A stretch of DNA of 64,000 nucleotides, from contig NZ_BONE01000033.1 in NCBI RefSeq assembly GCF_016862555.1, forward strand, positions 26,821 through 90,820. The letters are read 5' to 3'. Shown here piece after piece: positions 51,044 through 59,297 of this stretch (within the stretch, counting starts at the first letter, position 1; every line of letters begins with the position of its first letter). Under the pieces are notes generated by a model. The model was not told the DNA's origin. It searched no databases and was given only the letters and a program-made list of their open reading frames with translations. A program made the translations under genes and the position numbers. The DNA is from Asanoa siamensis (GTDB lineage: Bacteria; Actinomycetota; Actinomycetes; Mycobacteriales; Micromonosporaceae).

Positions 51044-51726
51044 CGGCCGGCCAGGAACGTCTCGACGGCGTCCGCGAAGGCGTTGGGCGCGTTCGGGTGC
51101 ACGACGTGGCCGACCGGGATCGTGGTCAGCTCGCCGCCGGGGATCCGCTCGGCCATCTCCGCCATCGCGTCCTGCGGCAGGAAGCTGTCGGGGCCGCCGG
51201 CGACGACCAGCGTCGGCACGGGCAGCGCGGCCAACTCGGTCCACCACTTGGGGTCGGGGGCGTTGAGGGTGGCCAGCACCGAGGGGCGCACCTCGCGGTC
51301 GTAGAAGGGCGCCGTGTCGGGCAGGCCGGTCGGCACCGGGATGCCCAGCGGCACCGGCGGCGGCGTCTCCTCGAGCACCAGGGCGGCGACCCGGTCGGGC
51401 GCGGCCAGCGTGGTCAGCAGGGCGACCAGCCCGCCCAGGGAGTGGCCGACGAGCACGACCCGGTCCAGGGCCAGGCGGTCGAGCAGGGCCAGCAGGTCGT
51501 CGCGGAAGACCAGCGGCCCGTACGGGGCGGCGCGCTCGGTCGCGCCCATGCCGCGCAGGTCCGGCACGTAGACCCGGCGCCGCCGGGCGAACCGCGGCGC
51601 GAGCTCGTCCCAGCTGCTCCCGTCGCCGCCGCCACCGTGCAGCAGCACCATCGGCACCGCGTCGGCCGGGCCGGGCAGCGTGCGGCAGGCGACCCGCAGA
51701 CGCCCGGTGTCCACGTACTCGGTCAT
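51040..51726 (-). CDS. Alpha/beta-fold hydrolase
   Basis: 228 residues: VPMVLLHGGGGDGSSWDELAPRFARR, nucleophile VVLVGHSLGGLVALL (Ser about residue 98), acid region VAGGPDSFLPQDAM, and His in IPVGHVVHPNAPNAF. Small-molecule esterase/hydrolase of unknown substrate. It is the first gene of a two-gene unit with the M23 peptidase. Confidence 0.88.
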   Translation of the reverse strand: MTEYVDTGRLRVACRTLPGPADAVPMVLLHGGGGDGSSWDELAPRFARRRRVYVPDLRGMGATERAAPYGPLVFRDDLLALLDRLALDRVVLVGHSLGGLVALLTTLAAPDRVAALVLEETPPPVPLGIPVPTGLPDTAPFYDREVRPSVLATLNAPDPKWWTELAALPVPTLVVAGGPDSFLPQDAMAEMAERIPGGELTTIPVGHVVHPNAPNAFADAVETFLAGR

Positions 51727-51753
51727 GCCCGCGACCCTATGCGGACCGCGCCA

Positions 51754-52080
51754 CTAATGACTCGTCGCCCGACCCACCTCGAGCGCCACCACCCCGGCGA
51801 TGATCAGCACGAGGCCGCCGATCTGCAGCGGCGAGAGCGACTCCTTCAGGAAGACCGCCCCGATGATGGCGATCGCGGCGACACCGACCGCGGACCAGAC
51901 CGCGTACGCGACGCCGACCTGCATGCCGAGCTTCAGCGCCTGGGAGAGCGCGAAGAAGGCGAACCCGTAGCCGATGACCAGGATCACCGATGGCACCAGG
52001 CGGGTGAACCCCGCCGAGGCGCGCAGCGACAGCGTGGCCGCGATCTCCGAGACGATCGCGCCCGCCAGCCAGAACCACAC
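51754..52080 (-). CDS. SMR-family multidrug exporter
   Basis: 108 residues with four helices, the size of EmrE/SugE proteins. The essential Glu is in VWFWLAGAIVSEIAATLSLRAS, and AYAVWSAVGVAAIAIIGAVFLKE matches the helix 3 signature. Starts at GTG 52080, placed before the first helix. Functions as a dimer to export cations such as quaternary ammonium or guanidinium compounds. Same strand as, and 14 bp downstream of, the oxidoreductase gene. Confidence 0.9.
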   Translation of the reverse strand: MWFWLAGAIVSEIAATLSLRASAGFTRLVPSVILVIGYGFAFFALSQALKLGMQVGVAYAVWSAVGVAAIAIIGAVFLKESLSPLQIGGLVLIIAGVVALEVGRATSH

Positions 52081-52094
52081 CCGTGCCGCCCCTC

Positions 52095-54125
52095 TCAGCG
52101 CGCCGTCAGCTCGACACGAGTGTCGTGGAAGGTCGGCGCCCCGCCGAGGTCGGTGTCGCGCACGGCGGTCACGGCGTTGACCGTGTTGCCGCCGGGGCTG
52201 CGCCTGGCCCAGTACGCCTTGAAGGTGAACGCGACCCCCGGCCGCGCGGCGTCGTCGATGGCGACGGCCGCGTCGAAAGCACCGTGCTCGTTGTGCACGC
52301 TGACCGGGGTGCCGTCGGCGAGGCCGCGGGCCCCCGCGTCGAGCGGGTGCAGGTGGATCCGCGGCGCGCCCATCTTCTTCTCGTGCCACGGCAGCGAGGC
52401 GAACGTGGAGTTGAGGAAGAACCGCCCGGCGGCGGAGATGAGCACCAGGCCGGCGCCGTCCTTCTCGGCCGGCGGGGTGTAGCCGACCAGCGGGTCGACG
52501 CCCTGCGCCGCGAGCGCGGGGTCGTGCAGCCGGGCCCGGCCGGTCGGCGTCGGGAACCCGCCCTTGGCGAACGGCGCGCTGCCCACCGGCACCCCGGTCG
52601 TGCGGGCGTAGCCGCGCTCGGCCAACTCCTCGAACGTGACCGGGCCGCCGGCCAGGTGCTGGCGGGCGATCTCCTCGTCGCTGTCGCGCAGCCGCGGGTG
52701 GTCGAGCCCGAGCGCCGCCGCCATCCGGCGGAAGATCTCGGTGTTGGGCAGGGCCTCGCCCGGCGGCGTGGTGGCCGGCAGGTTGAGGGACGTGTAGTGG
52801 TGCCCGTAGGACGCGGACAGGTCGAGGTGCTCGGGCTGCATCGTCGCCGGCAGCACCACGTCGGCGTAGTCGCAGGTGTCGGTCCAGCGCTGCTCGAGCA
52901 CCACGGTGAACAGGTCGGCCCGGAGCAGGCCCTGGCGCAGGCGCGTCTGGTCGGGCGCGGTCGCCGCCGGATTGCTGTCGAACACGACCAGCGAGCTGAC
53001 GGGCGGGTCGGCCTCTCCGGTCAGGACGGCCGCGAGCCGGCTCATGTTGACCTGCCGGGCCGGCGGCTGCGGCAGGTCCGGCGGCCGCGCGACGTCGACG
53101 TCGCCCCACGGGAAGTGCCCGGTGGTCATGCAGAGCGCGCCGCCGCCCGGGTGCCGGAAGTCGCCGGTGACCAGCGGGATCGCGCAGATGGCCCGGAGCG
53201 CCTGGCCGGCGCCCGCGTGCCGCTGCAGGCCGAGGCCCACCTTGATCGCGGTCGGCCGGGTCGTGGCGATCCGGTCGCCGAGGTCGCGCAGCACCGCCGG
53301 GTCGAGCCCGCACTCGGCGGCGGCCCGCTCGACCGGCCACTCCCGCAGCCGGGCCGCCAGCGCGGGCCAGCCGTCGACGTGGGCGTCGAGCCACTCGTGG
53401 TCGACCGCGCCGGCGTCGACGAGGTGCCGCATCAGGCCGAGCGCCAAGGCGCCGTCGGTGCCGGGCAGCGGGGCGATGTGCGCGTCGCTGCGGCCGGCGG
53501 TGTCGGTGCGCAGCGGGTCGATCGCGACGACGTAGGCGCCCCGGCGGCGGGCCTCCTGCACGAACGGCCACAGGTGCAGGTGGGTGGAGAGCAGGTTGGC
53601 GCCCCAGAGCACGATCAGCCTGGCCTCGACGATCGACTCGGGCTCGAAGCCGACCATGCCGCCGTAGAGCGAGCCGAGCGCGGCGTTGGCCGCGGCCGTG
53701 CAGATCGTGGTGCGCAGCCGGCTGGCGCCGAGGTGGGCGAAGAGCCGCTGGCCCATCGTGTAGCCCTGGACCTCGCCGAGCGTACCGGCGAAGTAGTAAG
53801 GCAGGACCGACTCCGGACCGTGCCGGTCGATGCTGGCGGTCAGCCCCGCGGCCACCCGCTGGAGGGCCTCGTCCCAACTCGCCGGCCGGAAGGCGATGGG
53901 GCCGGCGCCCTTCGGGCCGACCCGGAGCATCGGCGTGGCGAGCCGGTCGGGCCCGTTGACGGCGTCGAGATAGCGGTTGACCTTGCCGCAGAGCGCGCCC
54001 CGGGTGAACGGGTGGTCGGCGTCACCCCGGATCTCGACCGCCCGCCCGTCTTCCACGGTGAGCTGCCAGACGCAGGTGTCGGGGCAGTCGAGCGGGCAGG
54101 CGCCGCGGTGCGTGGTTCTACCCAT
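52095..54125 (-). CDS. Molybdopterin-dependent oxidoreductase (FdhF/NasA type)
   Basis: 676 residues. An N-terminal [4Fe-4S] site is given by CPLDCPDTC plus the Cys in FTRGALCGKVNRYL; the molybdopterin-binding parts include LIVLWGANLLSTHLHLWPFVQEARRRGAYVVAIDP, VTGDFRHPGGGA, VVFDSNPAATAPDQ, YADVVLPATMQPEHLD and the C-terminal molydopterin dinucleotide-binding domain (GTPVSVHNEHGAFDAAV). It is shorter than formate dehydrogenase or nitrate reductase and resembles thiosulfate-reductase/assimilatory-type enzymes of unclear substrate. The catalytic residue ligating Mo appears not to be a selenocysteine, since no in-frame TGA occurs. modABC at 9.4-12.2 kb may feed it. Confidence 0.88.
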   Translation of the reverse strand: MGRTTHRGACPLDCPDTCVWQLTVEDGRAVEIRGDADHPFTRGALCGKVNRYLDAVNGPDRLATPMLRVGPKGAGPIAFRPASWDEALQRVAAGLTASIDRHGPESVLPYYFAGTLGEVQGYTMGQRLFAHLGASRLRTTICTAAANAALGSLYGGMVGFEPESIVEARLIVLWGANLLSTHLHLWPFVQEARRRGAYVVAIDPLRTDTAGRSDAHIAPLPGTDGALALGLMRHLVDAGAVDHEWLDAHVDGWPALAARLREWPVERAAAECGLDPAVLRDLGDRIATTRPTAIKVGLGLQRHAGAGQALRAICAIPLVTGDFRHPGGGALCMTTGHFPWGDVDVARPPDLPQPPARQVNMSRLAAVLTGEADPPVSSLVVFDSNPAATAPDQTRLRQGLLRADLFTVVLEQRWTDTCDYADVVLPATMQPEHLDLSASYGHHYTSLNLPATTPPGEALPNTEIFRRMAAALGLDHPRLRDSDEEIARQHLAGGPVTFEELAERGYARTTGVPVGSAPFAKGGFPTPTGRARLHDPALAAQGVDPLVGYTPPAEKDGAGLVLISAAGRFFLNSTFASLPWHEKKMGAPRIHLHPLDAGARGLADGTPVSVHNEHGAFDAAVAIDDAARPGVAFTFKAYWARRSPGGNTVNAVTAVRDTDLGGAPTFHDTRVELTAR

Positions 54126-54228
54126 GCCGGCGATGCTACGTGAGCCCCACCCGTACCATCTCTCGCATTTTCCCGCAGGTCGGGGCGGGGGTCGGTTTGG
54201 TGGCGACGGGCCTGGGAAGACGGGCCGC

Positions 54229-54408
54229 ATGGGATTCATGGACCGTTTGAAGAACCTTGCCGGTAAGCACGACGACAAGGTCGACAAGGGCATGCAGCAG
54301 GCCGGCGACAAGATGGACGAGCGTACGGGCGGCAAGTACGACCAGCACATCGACAAGGGCGTGGACGAGGCGCAGCGCCGCACCGGCGGCGGCGACACGA
54401 TGCCCTGA
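54229..54408 (+). CDS. Rv0909/MT0933-like antitoxin
   Basis: 59 residues, highly charged: MGFMDRLKNLAGKHDDKVDKGMQQAGDKMDERTGGKYDQHIDKGVDEAQRR. The repeated D-K-x-x-D and GGKYxxHIDKG patterns are the signature of the mycobacterial MT0933/Rv0909 antitoxin family. The paired toxin gene (Rv0910-like, START fold) is not next to it. A start at ATG 54238 is also possible. Confidence 0.82.
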   Translation: MGFMDRLKNLAGKHDDKVDKGMQQAGDKMDERTGGKYDQHIDKGVDEAQRRTGGGDTMP

Positions 54409-54432
54409 CGCTTTTCCCGTACCGTCTTGGGC

Positions 54433-54819
54433 ATGGCGACCCTGGACGACGTGTCCCGGTTGGCGGCGCGGCTGCCGGAGACCACGGAGATCGAACGCCA
54501 CGGCAACCGCGCCTGGTCGGTGACGGGCAAGGTGTTCGCCTGGGAGCGCCCGTTCAGCAAGGCCGACCTGAAGCGGTACGGGGACGCGCCCGTACCGCCG
54601 GACCCGATCGTCGCCACCGCGGTGGGTGACCTGGCCGAGAAAGAGGCGGTGCTCGCCGCGGGCACGCCGGGCTTCTTCACGATCCCGCACTTCGACGGCT
54701 ACGCGGCGATCCTCGTCGAACTGGGCACGGTCGACCACGTGGCGCTGGAGACGGCCCTGGTGGACGCCTGGCTGGCGAAGGCACCGACCCGCCTGACGCA
54801 GGCGTACCTCGCCGGCTGA
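54433..54819 (+). CDS. MmcQ/YjbR-family protein
   Basis: 128 residues matching MmcQ/YjbR: VSRLAARLPETTEIERHGNRAWSVTGKVFAWERPFSKADLKRYG, EKEAVLAAGTPGFFTIPHFDGYAAILVELGTV, and VDAWLAKAPTRLTQAYLA. A small CyaY-fold protein with proposed DNA-binding ability; exact role unknown. It follows the antitoxin gene by 24 bp. Confidence 0.9.
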   Translation: MATLDDVSRLAARLPETTEIERHGNRAWSVTGKVFAWERPFSKADLKRYGDAPVPPDPIVATAVGDLAEKEAVLAAGTPGFFTIPHFDGYAAILVELGTVDHVALETALVDAWLAKAPTRLTQAYLAG

Positions 54820-54831
54820 CCACCCGGCGGC

Positions 54832-55596
54832 TCAGGCGGCTGCGAAGGTCGTCCAGGGCTCGCCCACCTCGAACCCGAAACCGGCGAACAGCGGCACCGT
54901 GTCGTCGGCGGAGTGCAGGAAGGCCGTGTGGGCGCCCGACTCCTGCCCGTCCCGGAGCATGGCGCCGATGAGCGCCCGGGCGTGTCCGCGTCGCCGGTGG
55001 GCCGGGTCGGTCGCGATGTTGGCGAGGTAGAGGTGGCCGTCGGTGCGGACGGCCAGGCCGACCGTCACCGGGGCGCCGCTCTCCTCCGCGACGTACGCGT
55101 CGATCTCCGGTCGGTCCAGCGTCGTCGCGTTGTAGAGGCCCGAGATGATCTGCGGCGGCGCGCCGAACGCCGCGCCGAGCACGGTGGCGAAGGTTTCATA
55201 CGCGGCGCCCGGCAGCTTGCGCACGTGCGCCGCGCCCGGCGCCCGGTCGCCGGAGAGCGGCCGCACCATCAGCACCGACCGCCCGCGCCCGGTCAGCCCG
55301 TGACCGGCGGCGACCCGGGCCACGTCCGCGTCCGCCTCGCCGCGCAGGCGGATGGTCCACGGCAGTCCCTGGGCGTACCCTGCCACCCGATCCGCGAGCG
55401 CCGCGATCTCCTCCGCGTCGGGTTCGTCGCCCAGGCCGAGGACGGCGTTCAGCAGCGGAATCGGCGTACCGGTGAACATCAGGACGGTTCCGTGCGGCGC
55501 CGTCTCGAAGCGGCCGGCCGGAGCCGCGTCGGTTATCACCTCGGCACCCTGGCGGAACGCGTACGCGGTGGCTTGCAACGTCTGTGCGGCAGTCAT
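54832..55596 (-). CDS. GNAT-family N-acetyltransferase
   Basis: 254 residues. The C-terminal GNAT core is GLAVRTDGHLYLANIATDPAHRRRGHARALIGAMLRDGQESGAHTAFLHSADDTVPLFAGFGFEVGEPWTTF, with the RRRGHA acetyl-CoA loop. The N-terminal half (LQATAYAFRQGAEVITDAAPAGRFETAPHG) is family-specific. ATG 55596 is preferred over an upstream in-frame start because the sequence before it lacks similarity. Acceptor unknown. Converges with the MmcQ gene. Confidence 0.82.
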   Translation of the reverse strand: MTAAQTLQATAYAFRQGAEVITDAAPAGRFETAPHGTVLMFTGTPIPLLNAVLGLGDEPDAEEIAALADRVAGYAQGLPWTIRLRGEADADVARVAAGHGLTGRGRSVLMVRPLSGDRAPGAAHVRKLPGAAYETFATVLGAAFGAPPQIISGLYNATTLDRPEIDAYVAEESGAPVTVGLAVRTDGHLYLANIATDPAHRRRGHARALIGAMLRDGQESGAHTAFLHSADDTVPLFAGFGFEVGEPWTTFAAA

Positions 55597-55691
55597 GACC
55601 ACAGGATGCGGCCGGTGCCGGGGAAGTTCGGTCGTTTCCGCGTTTGTCAGCCAGCTCACGATTTCGTTCCAACCCGGCCGGGGGTTGGTGC

Positions 55692-56213
55692 GTGTTTACG
55701 GAAGTGACCGGCTTCGACGGCTTCCGTGAGTTCGTAGAGACCCATAACGGCGCGTGGTCGCGGCTGGCCTTCGTGCTCGCCGGCAACCACGCGGCCGCCG
55801 AGGACCTGCTGCAGACCGCGCTCTACAAGGCCGCGAAGAGGTGGCACCGGATCCGGCGGTACGAGCAACCGCAGGCGTACGTGCGGCGGGCCATCTACCA
55901 CGCGGCGATCTCCGGGTGGCGGCGGCGCGGTGAGTGGTCGCTCGCCGAACTGCCGGACCGGGCGGCACCCGACGACGCGATCGACGACGCCACCCGCCGG
56001 CTGGCCGTTGACGCCGCGCTCGCCCGGCTCACCGCGCGCCAGCGGGCGGTGCTGGTGCTGCGCTTCTACGACGACCGGTCGGTGGCCGAGGCCGCCGAGA
56101 TCCTCGGGGTCTCCGAGGGCACCGTGAAGAGCCAGACCGCGTACGCCCTCGGCCGGTTGCGGGTCATCGCGCCGCATCTCGCCGAACTGACCGTTGAGGA
56201 GGCCGGCCGATGA
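55692..56213 (+). CDS. SigE-family ECF RNA polymerase sigma factor
   Basis: About 173 residues. Region 2 is FREFVETHNGAWSRLAFVLAGNHAAAEDLLQTALYKAAKRWHRI, and region 4 is LARLTARQRAVLVLRFYDDRSVAEAAEILGVSEGTVKSQTAYALGRLR. This is the SigE/SACE_1649-type subgroup found widely in actinomycetes. GTG 55692 has GGGG about 7 nt upstream; GTG 55704 is an alternative. Its stop overlaps the next start by 4 nt; that next gene probably encodes its regulator. Confidence 0.92.
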   Translation: MFTEVTGFDGFREFVETHNGAWSRLAFVLAGNHAAAEDLLQTALYKAAKRWHRIRRYEQPQAYVRRAIYHAAISGWRRRGEWSLAELPDRAAPDDAIDDATRRLAVDAALARLTARQRAVLVLRFYDDRSVAEAAEILGVSEGTVKSQTAYALGRLRVIAPHLAELTVEEAGR

Positions 56214-57538
56214 CCGGGTTGCGGGAGCACTTCGCCGAGACGGCCGGGCGGGCCAAGCACTACGACGTGACCGCGGTGGCGGTCCGGCGCGCCCGGCGGC
56301 ACACCCTGGTCACCCGTGGGCTCGCCGCCGTCGCGGCCGCGCTCGCCGCCGGATCGGCCGTGGTGGCCGTGGCCGGCGACGGCGGCACGCCCGTGCCGGA
56401 CTACGAGACCGTCGACGCCACCCGGCCCGCCACGGAAGGCCGGCTCGACTGGCTGCCGCCGACGTTCGTCGCGTCCGAGCCGGCCGCGCAGCCCGTGCTG
56501 CCGACGGGCCGGGGCGTGGGCCCGGGTGCGCTGGTCTACCGGACGTCGACCGGCCCCGATGAGGGCCTGCTGACCAGCGACGGCACGAGCTACCGGGTGC
56601 CGGGCGAGGCGCGCGGGCTGTCGCCGGACGGGCGCTGGCTGGCCTACGCGGCCGGCGGCACGCTGGTGTTCCACTCGCTGGTCGACGGTCGCACCCACCG
56701 GCTGGCCGACGGCGACGTCACCGGGTGGTCGGTCGACGGCACCACGGCCGTGCTCGCTCAGCGCTCGGGCGACGGACCGCCGCCGCAGGTCGCGACCGTC
56801 TTCCGGCCGGACGACGGCGCGAACCGGACGGTGCCGGTGCCCGACCCGGCCTGGTGGTCGCCGCGCGGGCTGTCCGCCGACGGGGAGGTGGTGCTGATGC
56901 CGCGGCGGATGGTCCCCCTACGGCAGGACGTGCCGTTGTCCGCACTGCCCGGGCTGACCTCGACCGCGGCGCCGGACGCGTCGGCGACCGAGCCGCCGGA
57001 CCTTCCCGTGGGGACCGCGTCGCCGGTCGCGCCGGCGGGGACGCTCACCCTCCCCGGCAGTGAGATCGGCTTCGGCGTCGGCTTCGTCGACCCGGTCGAC
57101 CGGACGAGCCGTTCGGTCGCCGTGCTCGCGGAACCGCTCGGCCTGACGGACCCGGAGGGCTGGCACGGCGGTGTCGACGAGGCGATCCGGGTCCGCCCGG
57201 ACACCGGCGGACTGGTGTTCCAGCCGCAGCAGGCCTTCCCGGAGGGCGAGTTCACGGTCTACTCCCGCGCCGACCTCTACGAGGTCGACCCCGGCACCGG
57301 CCTGCCGCTGCGGCGGTTCCGCCTGCCACCGCCGTCGACCGCGCCCCAGGGCCACGTGCTGCGCCTGATCGCGGTCGGCGCGGACGGGTTCCTGTTGAGC
57401 GCGAACGACGACCGTCCACCGTGGATGACCAGCCGGCTGGAGGTGCTCGACCCGGTGACCGGCGACCGGCGCACCGTGCTGCGGACGACGGGCGAGGTGG
57501 AGGTGGCACTCACCCGCGGCGGCACGTTCCTGATGTGA
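56210..57538 (+). CDS. Membrane protein partner of the ECF sigma factor (possible anti-sigma factor)
   Basis: 442 residues: a 45-residue cytoplasmic N-terminus (MTGLREHFAETAGRAKHYDVTAVAVRRARRH), one membrane helix (LVTRGLAAVAAALAAGSAVVAVAG), then a long outside part with WD40/TolB-like beta-repeats (LSPDGRWLAYAAGGTLVFHSLVDGRTHRL, WSVDGTTAVLAQRSGDG, WSPRGLSADGEVVLMP). Coupled by 4-nt overlap to the sigma factor. The cytoplasmic part is short for an anti-sigma domain and has no zinc motif, so this assignment rests on position and topology. Confidence 0.65.
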   Translation: MTGLREHFAETAGRAKHYDVTAVAVRRARRHTLVTRGLAAVAAALAAGSAVVAVAGDGGTPVPDYETVDATRPATEGRLDWLPPTFVASEPAAQPVLPTGRGVGPGALVYRTSTGPDEGLLTSDGTSYRVPGEARGLSPDGRWLAYAAGGTLVFHSLVDGRTHRLADGDVTGWSVDGTTAVLAQRSGDGPPPQVATVFRPDDGANRTVPVPDPAWWSPRGLSADGEVVLMPRRMVPLRQDVPLSALPGLTSTAAPDASATEPPDLPVGTASPVAPAGTLTLPGSEIGFGVGFVDPVDRTSRSVAVLAEPLGLTDPEGWHGGVDEAIRVRPDTGGLVFQPQQAFPEGEFTVYSRADLYEVDPGTGLPLRRFRLPPPSTAPQGHVLRLIAVGADGFLLSANDDRPPWMTSRLEVLDPVTGDRRTVLRTTGEVEVALTRGGTFLM

Positions 57539-57542
57539 CGGC

Positions 57543-58382
57543 TCAGGTGAAGCGCAGGGTCCAGCCGCCCTGCGCCTCGACCTCGAGCACCTGGGTGTCG
57601 GGCGGCAGCGGCTCCGTGCCCTGATAGCGGCCGATCTCGTTGACGAACAGCCCGATCCGGTCGTTGTGGCCATAGCCGCGGACCACGAAGTTCGATCGGC
57701 CCGAATGGCTGACGGTGAGCCGCTGGCCGGTGGCGGTGCCGGACGGCACCAAAAACACCGCCGGCTTGCGGCCCGCGGCCTCCCCGGTGAACGCCGGGGC
57801 CTTGCTCAGGTCGCGCAGCACGATCTTCCAGGTGCCGGTCGCCCGTACCTGGAACGCCGCGGGGATCCCCCGCTCCTGCAACCCGATCGTGCGGTCGCCG
57901 GCGTAGTCGTCGATCGCGTTGACGATCAGGCCGACCTGGCGGCCGCTCTCGTCAAGGGCCTCGACGAGGAAGTTGCCCGTGCCGGTGTAGGTGATCGTCG
58001 CGACGTAGGCGGCGTCGGGCTCCAACCGGACCTCGACCGTCTTGTCACCCCGCCCGCTGATCGTGACGTCCCGGCCGAGCACCCGCGGCGGGTCCGGCAG
58101 CCGGGTGCGCTCCGCGACCGGCTCGCGGGACAGCCCGGGCGCTACCGGCTCGCGGGACGGCCGGGGCGCGACGGGCTCGTCCCGGGCGGCCCGTGCCGGC
58201 GGTGGGGAGCCGTCGCGGAGCGCGACGAACAGGCCGGCGCCGCCCAGGCAGAGGATGAGGGCGAACAGCGCGGCGCCGCCGACGAGCCAGGGCCAGACCG
58301 GCGTCGACGACGGATACGGCGGCTGCCCGTACCCGGGAGGCATGGGCGTCGGCGTGCCCGGCGGCAGGGTTGGCTGGGTCAC
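57543..58382 (-). CDS. Membrane-anchored protein with a duplicated beta-rich domain
   Basis: 279 residues: a Pro-rich N-terminus (PTLPPGTPTPMPPGYGQPPY), one helix (WPWLVGGAALFALILCLGGAGLFVAL), an Arg/Pro linker with repeated SREPVAP, then two similar extracellular segments. Both contain NF.V.......GL.VN.I..Y.G and end in a ...V.A.G.W.. strand (about 130-210 and 225-279), an internal duplication. Family not recognised, though pre-peptidase-like (PPC) beta-sandwich folds are possible. Confidence 0.65.
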   Translation of the reverse strand: MTQPTLPPGTPTPMPPGYGQPPYPSSTPVWPWLVGGAALFALILCLGGAGLFVALRDGSPPPARAARDEPVAPRPSREPVAPGLSREPVAERTRLPDPPRVLGRDVTISGRGDKTVEVRLEPDAAYVATITYTGTGNFLVEALDESGRQVGLIVNAIDDYAGDRTIGLQERGIPAAFQVRATGTWKIVLRDLSKAPAFTGEAAGRKPAVFLVPSGTATGQRLTVSHSGRSNFVVRGYGHNDRIGLFVNEIGRYQGTEPLPPDTQVLEVEAQGGWTLRFT

Positions 58383-58450
58383 TCCGGCACGGTAGGCCGC
58401 GCTTGCGGGCGGCGGTGTCCCGCGCCGGTCACCTCTTGATCACAAAGCGA

Positions 58451-58484
58451 ACGGCCCGGCCGGGGGAATCCCCGGCCGGGCCGT
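58451..58484 (-). terminator. Terminator hairpin of tRNA-His
   Basis: A perfect 15-bp stem (58451-58465 pairing with 58470-58484) with a 4-nt GAAT loop (ATTC when read as minus-strand RNA), immediately downstream of the tRNA on the minus strand. Very stable; the following U-rich tract is weak. Confidence 0.75.
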
Positions 58485-58491
58485 CACACGC

Positions 58492-58567
58492 TGGGGTGAC
58501 TGAGGGGATTTGAACCCCCGACACCCGGGACCACAACCCGGTGCTCTGCCAACTGAGCTACAGCCAC
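58492..58567 (-). tRNA. tRNA-His (GTG anticodon)
   Basis: Minus-strand cloverleaf of 76 nt. Acceptor arms GTGGCTG and CAGTCAC pair over 7 bp, the anticodon stem CCGGG/CCCGG encloses TTGTGGT with the anticodon GTG, and the T arm reads GGGGGTTCAAATCCCC. The discriminator is C and the genomic base at position -1 is G, the identity pair of tRNA-His. CCA is encoded (58492-58494). It is next to oligoribonuclease, a recurring arrangement in actinomycetes. Confidence 0.97.
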
Positions 58568-58652
58568 CATGTCGACCCGCGCCGGCTTTCCGCCGGGCGA
58601 GGCGCCGACCAATGATAGCCATAGGTCGGGCGAGGACGTCGACAGGGTTGGC

Positions 58653-59243
58653 TCAAAGATCCGCGGCGATGCCCTTCGCGGTCTCGACGTCGGGCCCGGG
58701 CAGGGGCACGAAGATCGTGCGGCGGTAGTACTCGAGCTCGCGGATGCTCTCCCGGATGTCGGCCAGCGCGCGGTGGGCCAGGCCCTTCGCCGGCTGGCCG
58801 AAGTAGACCCGCGGGTACCAGCGGCGGCACAGCTCCTTGATCGAGGAGACGTCGATCATCCGGTAGTGCAGGTGGGCGTCGAGGCGGGGCATGTCGCGGG
58901 CGAGGAAGCCCCGGTCGGTGGCGATCGAGTTGCCACACAGCGGCGCCGTGCGCGGGTCCTTCACGTACGTCCTGATGTAGGTCAGGAGCTGGTCCTCGGC
59001 TTCTTCCAGGGTCACGGTCGACCGGCGTACCGCTTCGGTCAGCCCGGATTTGGCGTGCATCTCGCGCACCACGTCGGGCATGCCGTCGAGCTGCGCGTCG
59101 GAGGCGTGGATGACCAGATCCACGCCGTCGCCCAGCACCTGCAGGTTGGGATCGGTCACCAACGCCGCGACCTCGATCAGCGCGTCCTTGCCGAGATCGA
59201 GCCCGGTCATCTCACAGTCGATCCAGACCAGAAGATCAGCCAC
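58653..59243 (-). CDS. orn: Oligoribonuclease
   Basis: 3'-5' exonuclease that degrades 2-5-nt RNA (including pGpG from c-di-GMP). 196 residues with the DEDDh metal-binding set: [27 protein letters not shown] (D, E), [20 protein letters not shown] (D), [17 protein letters not shown], and [19 protein letters not shown] (H, D). GTG 59243 gives the normal [14 protein letters not shown] start. Divergent from the GT87 gene and 85 bp upstream of tRNA-His on the same strand. Confidence 0.96.
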   Translation of the reverse strand: MADLLVWIDCEMTGLDLGKDALIEVAALVTDPNLQVLGDGVDLVIHASDAQLDGMPDVVREMHAKSGLTEAVRRSTVTLEEAEDQLLTYIRTYVKDPRTAPLCGNSIATDRGFLARDMPRLDAHLHYRMIDVSSIKELCRRWYPRVYFGQPAKGLAHRALADIRESIRELEYYRRTIFVPLPGPDVETAKGIAADL

Positions 59244-59297
59244 GATCGACAGCCTACGCTCAGGGTCCGGCCGGCGACCCTCTACTAGGCTGCCGGG

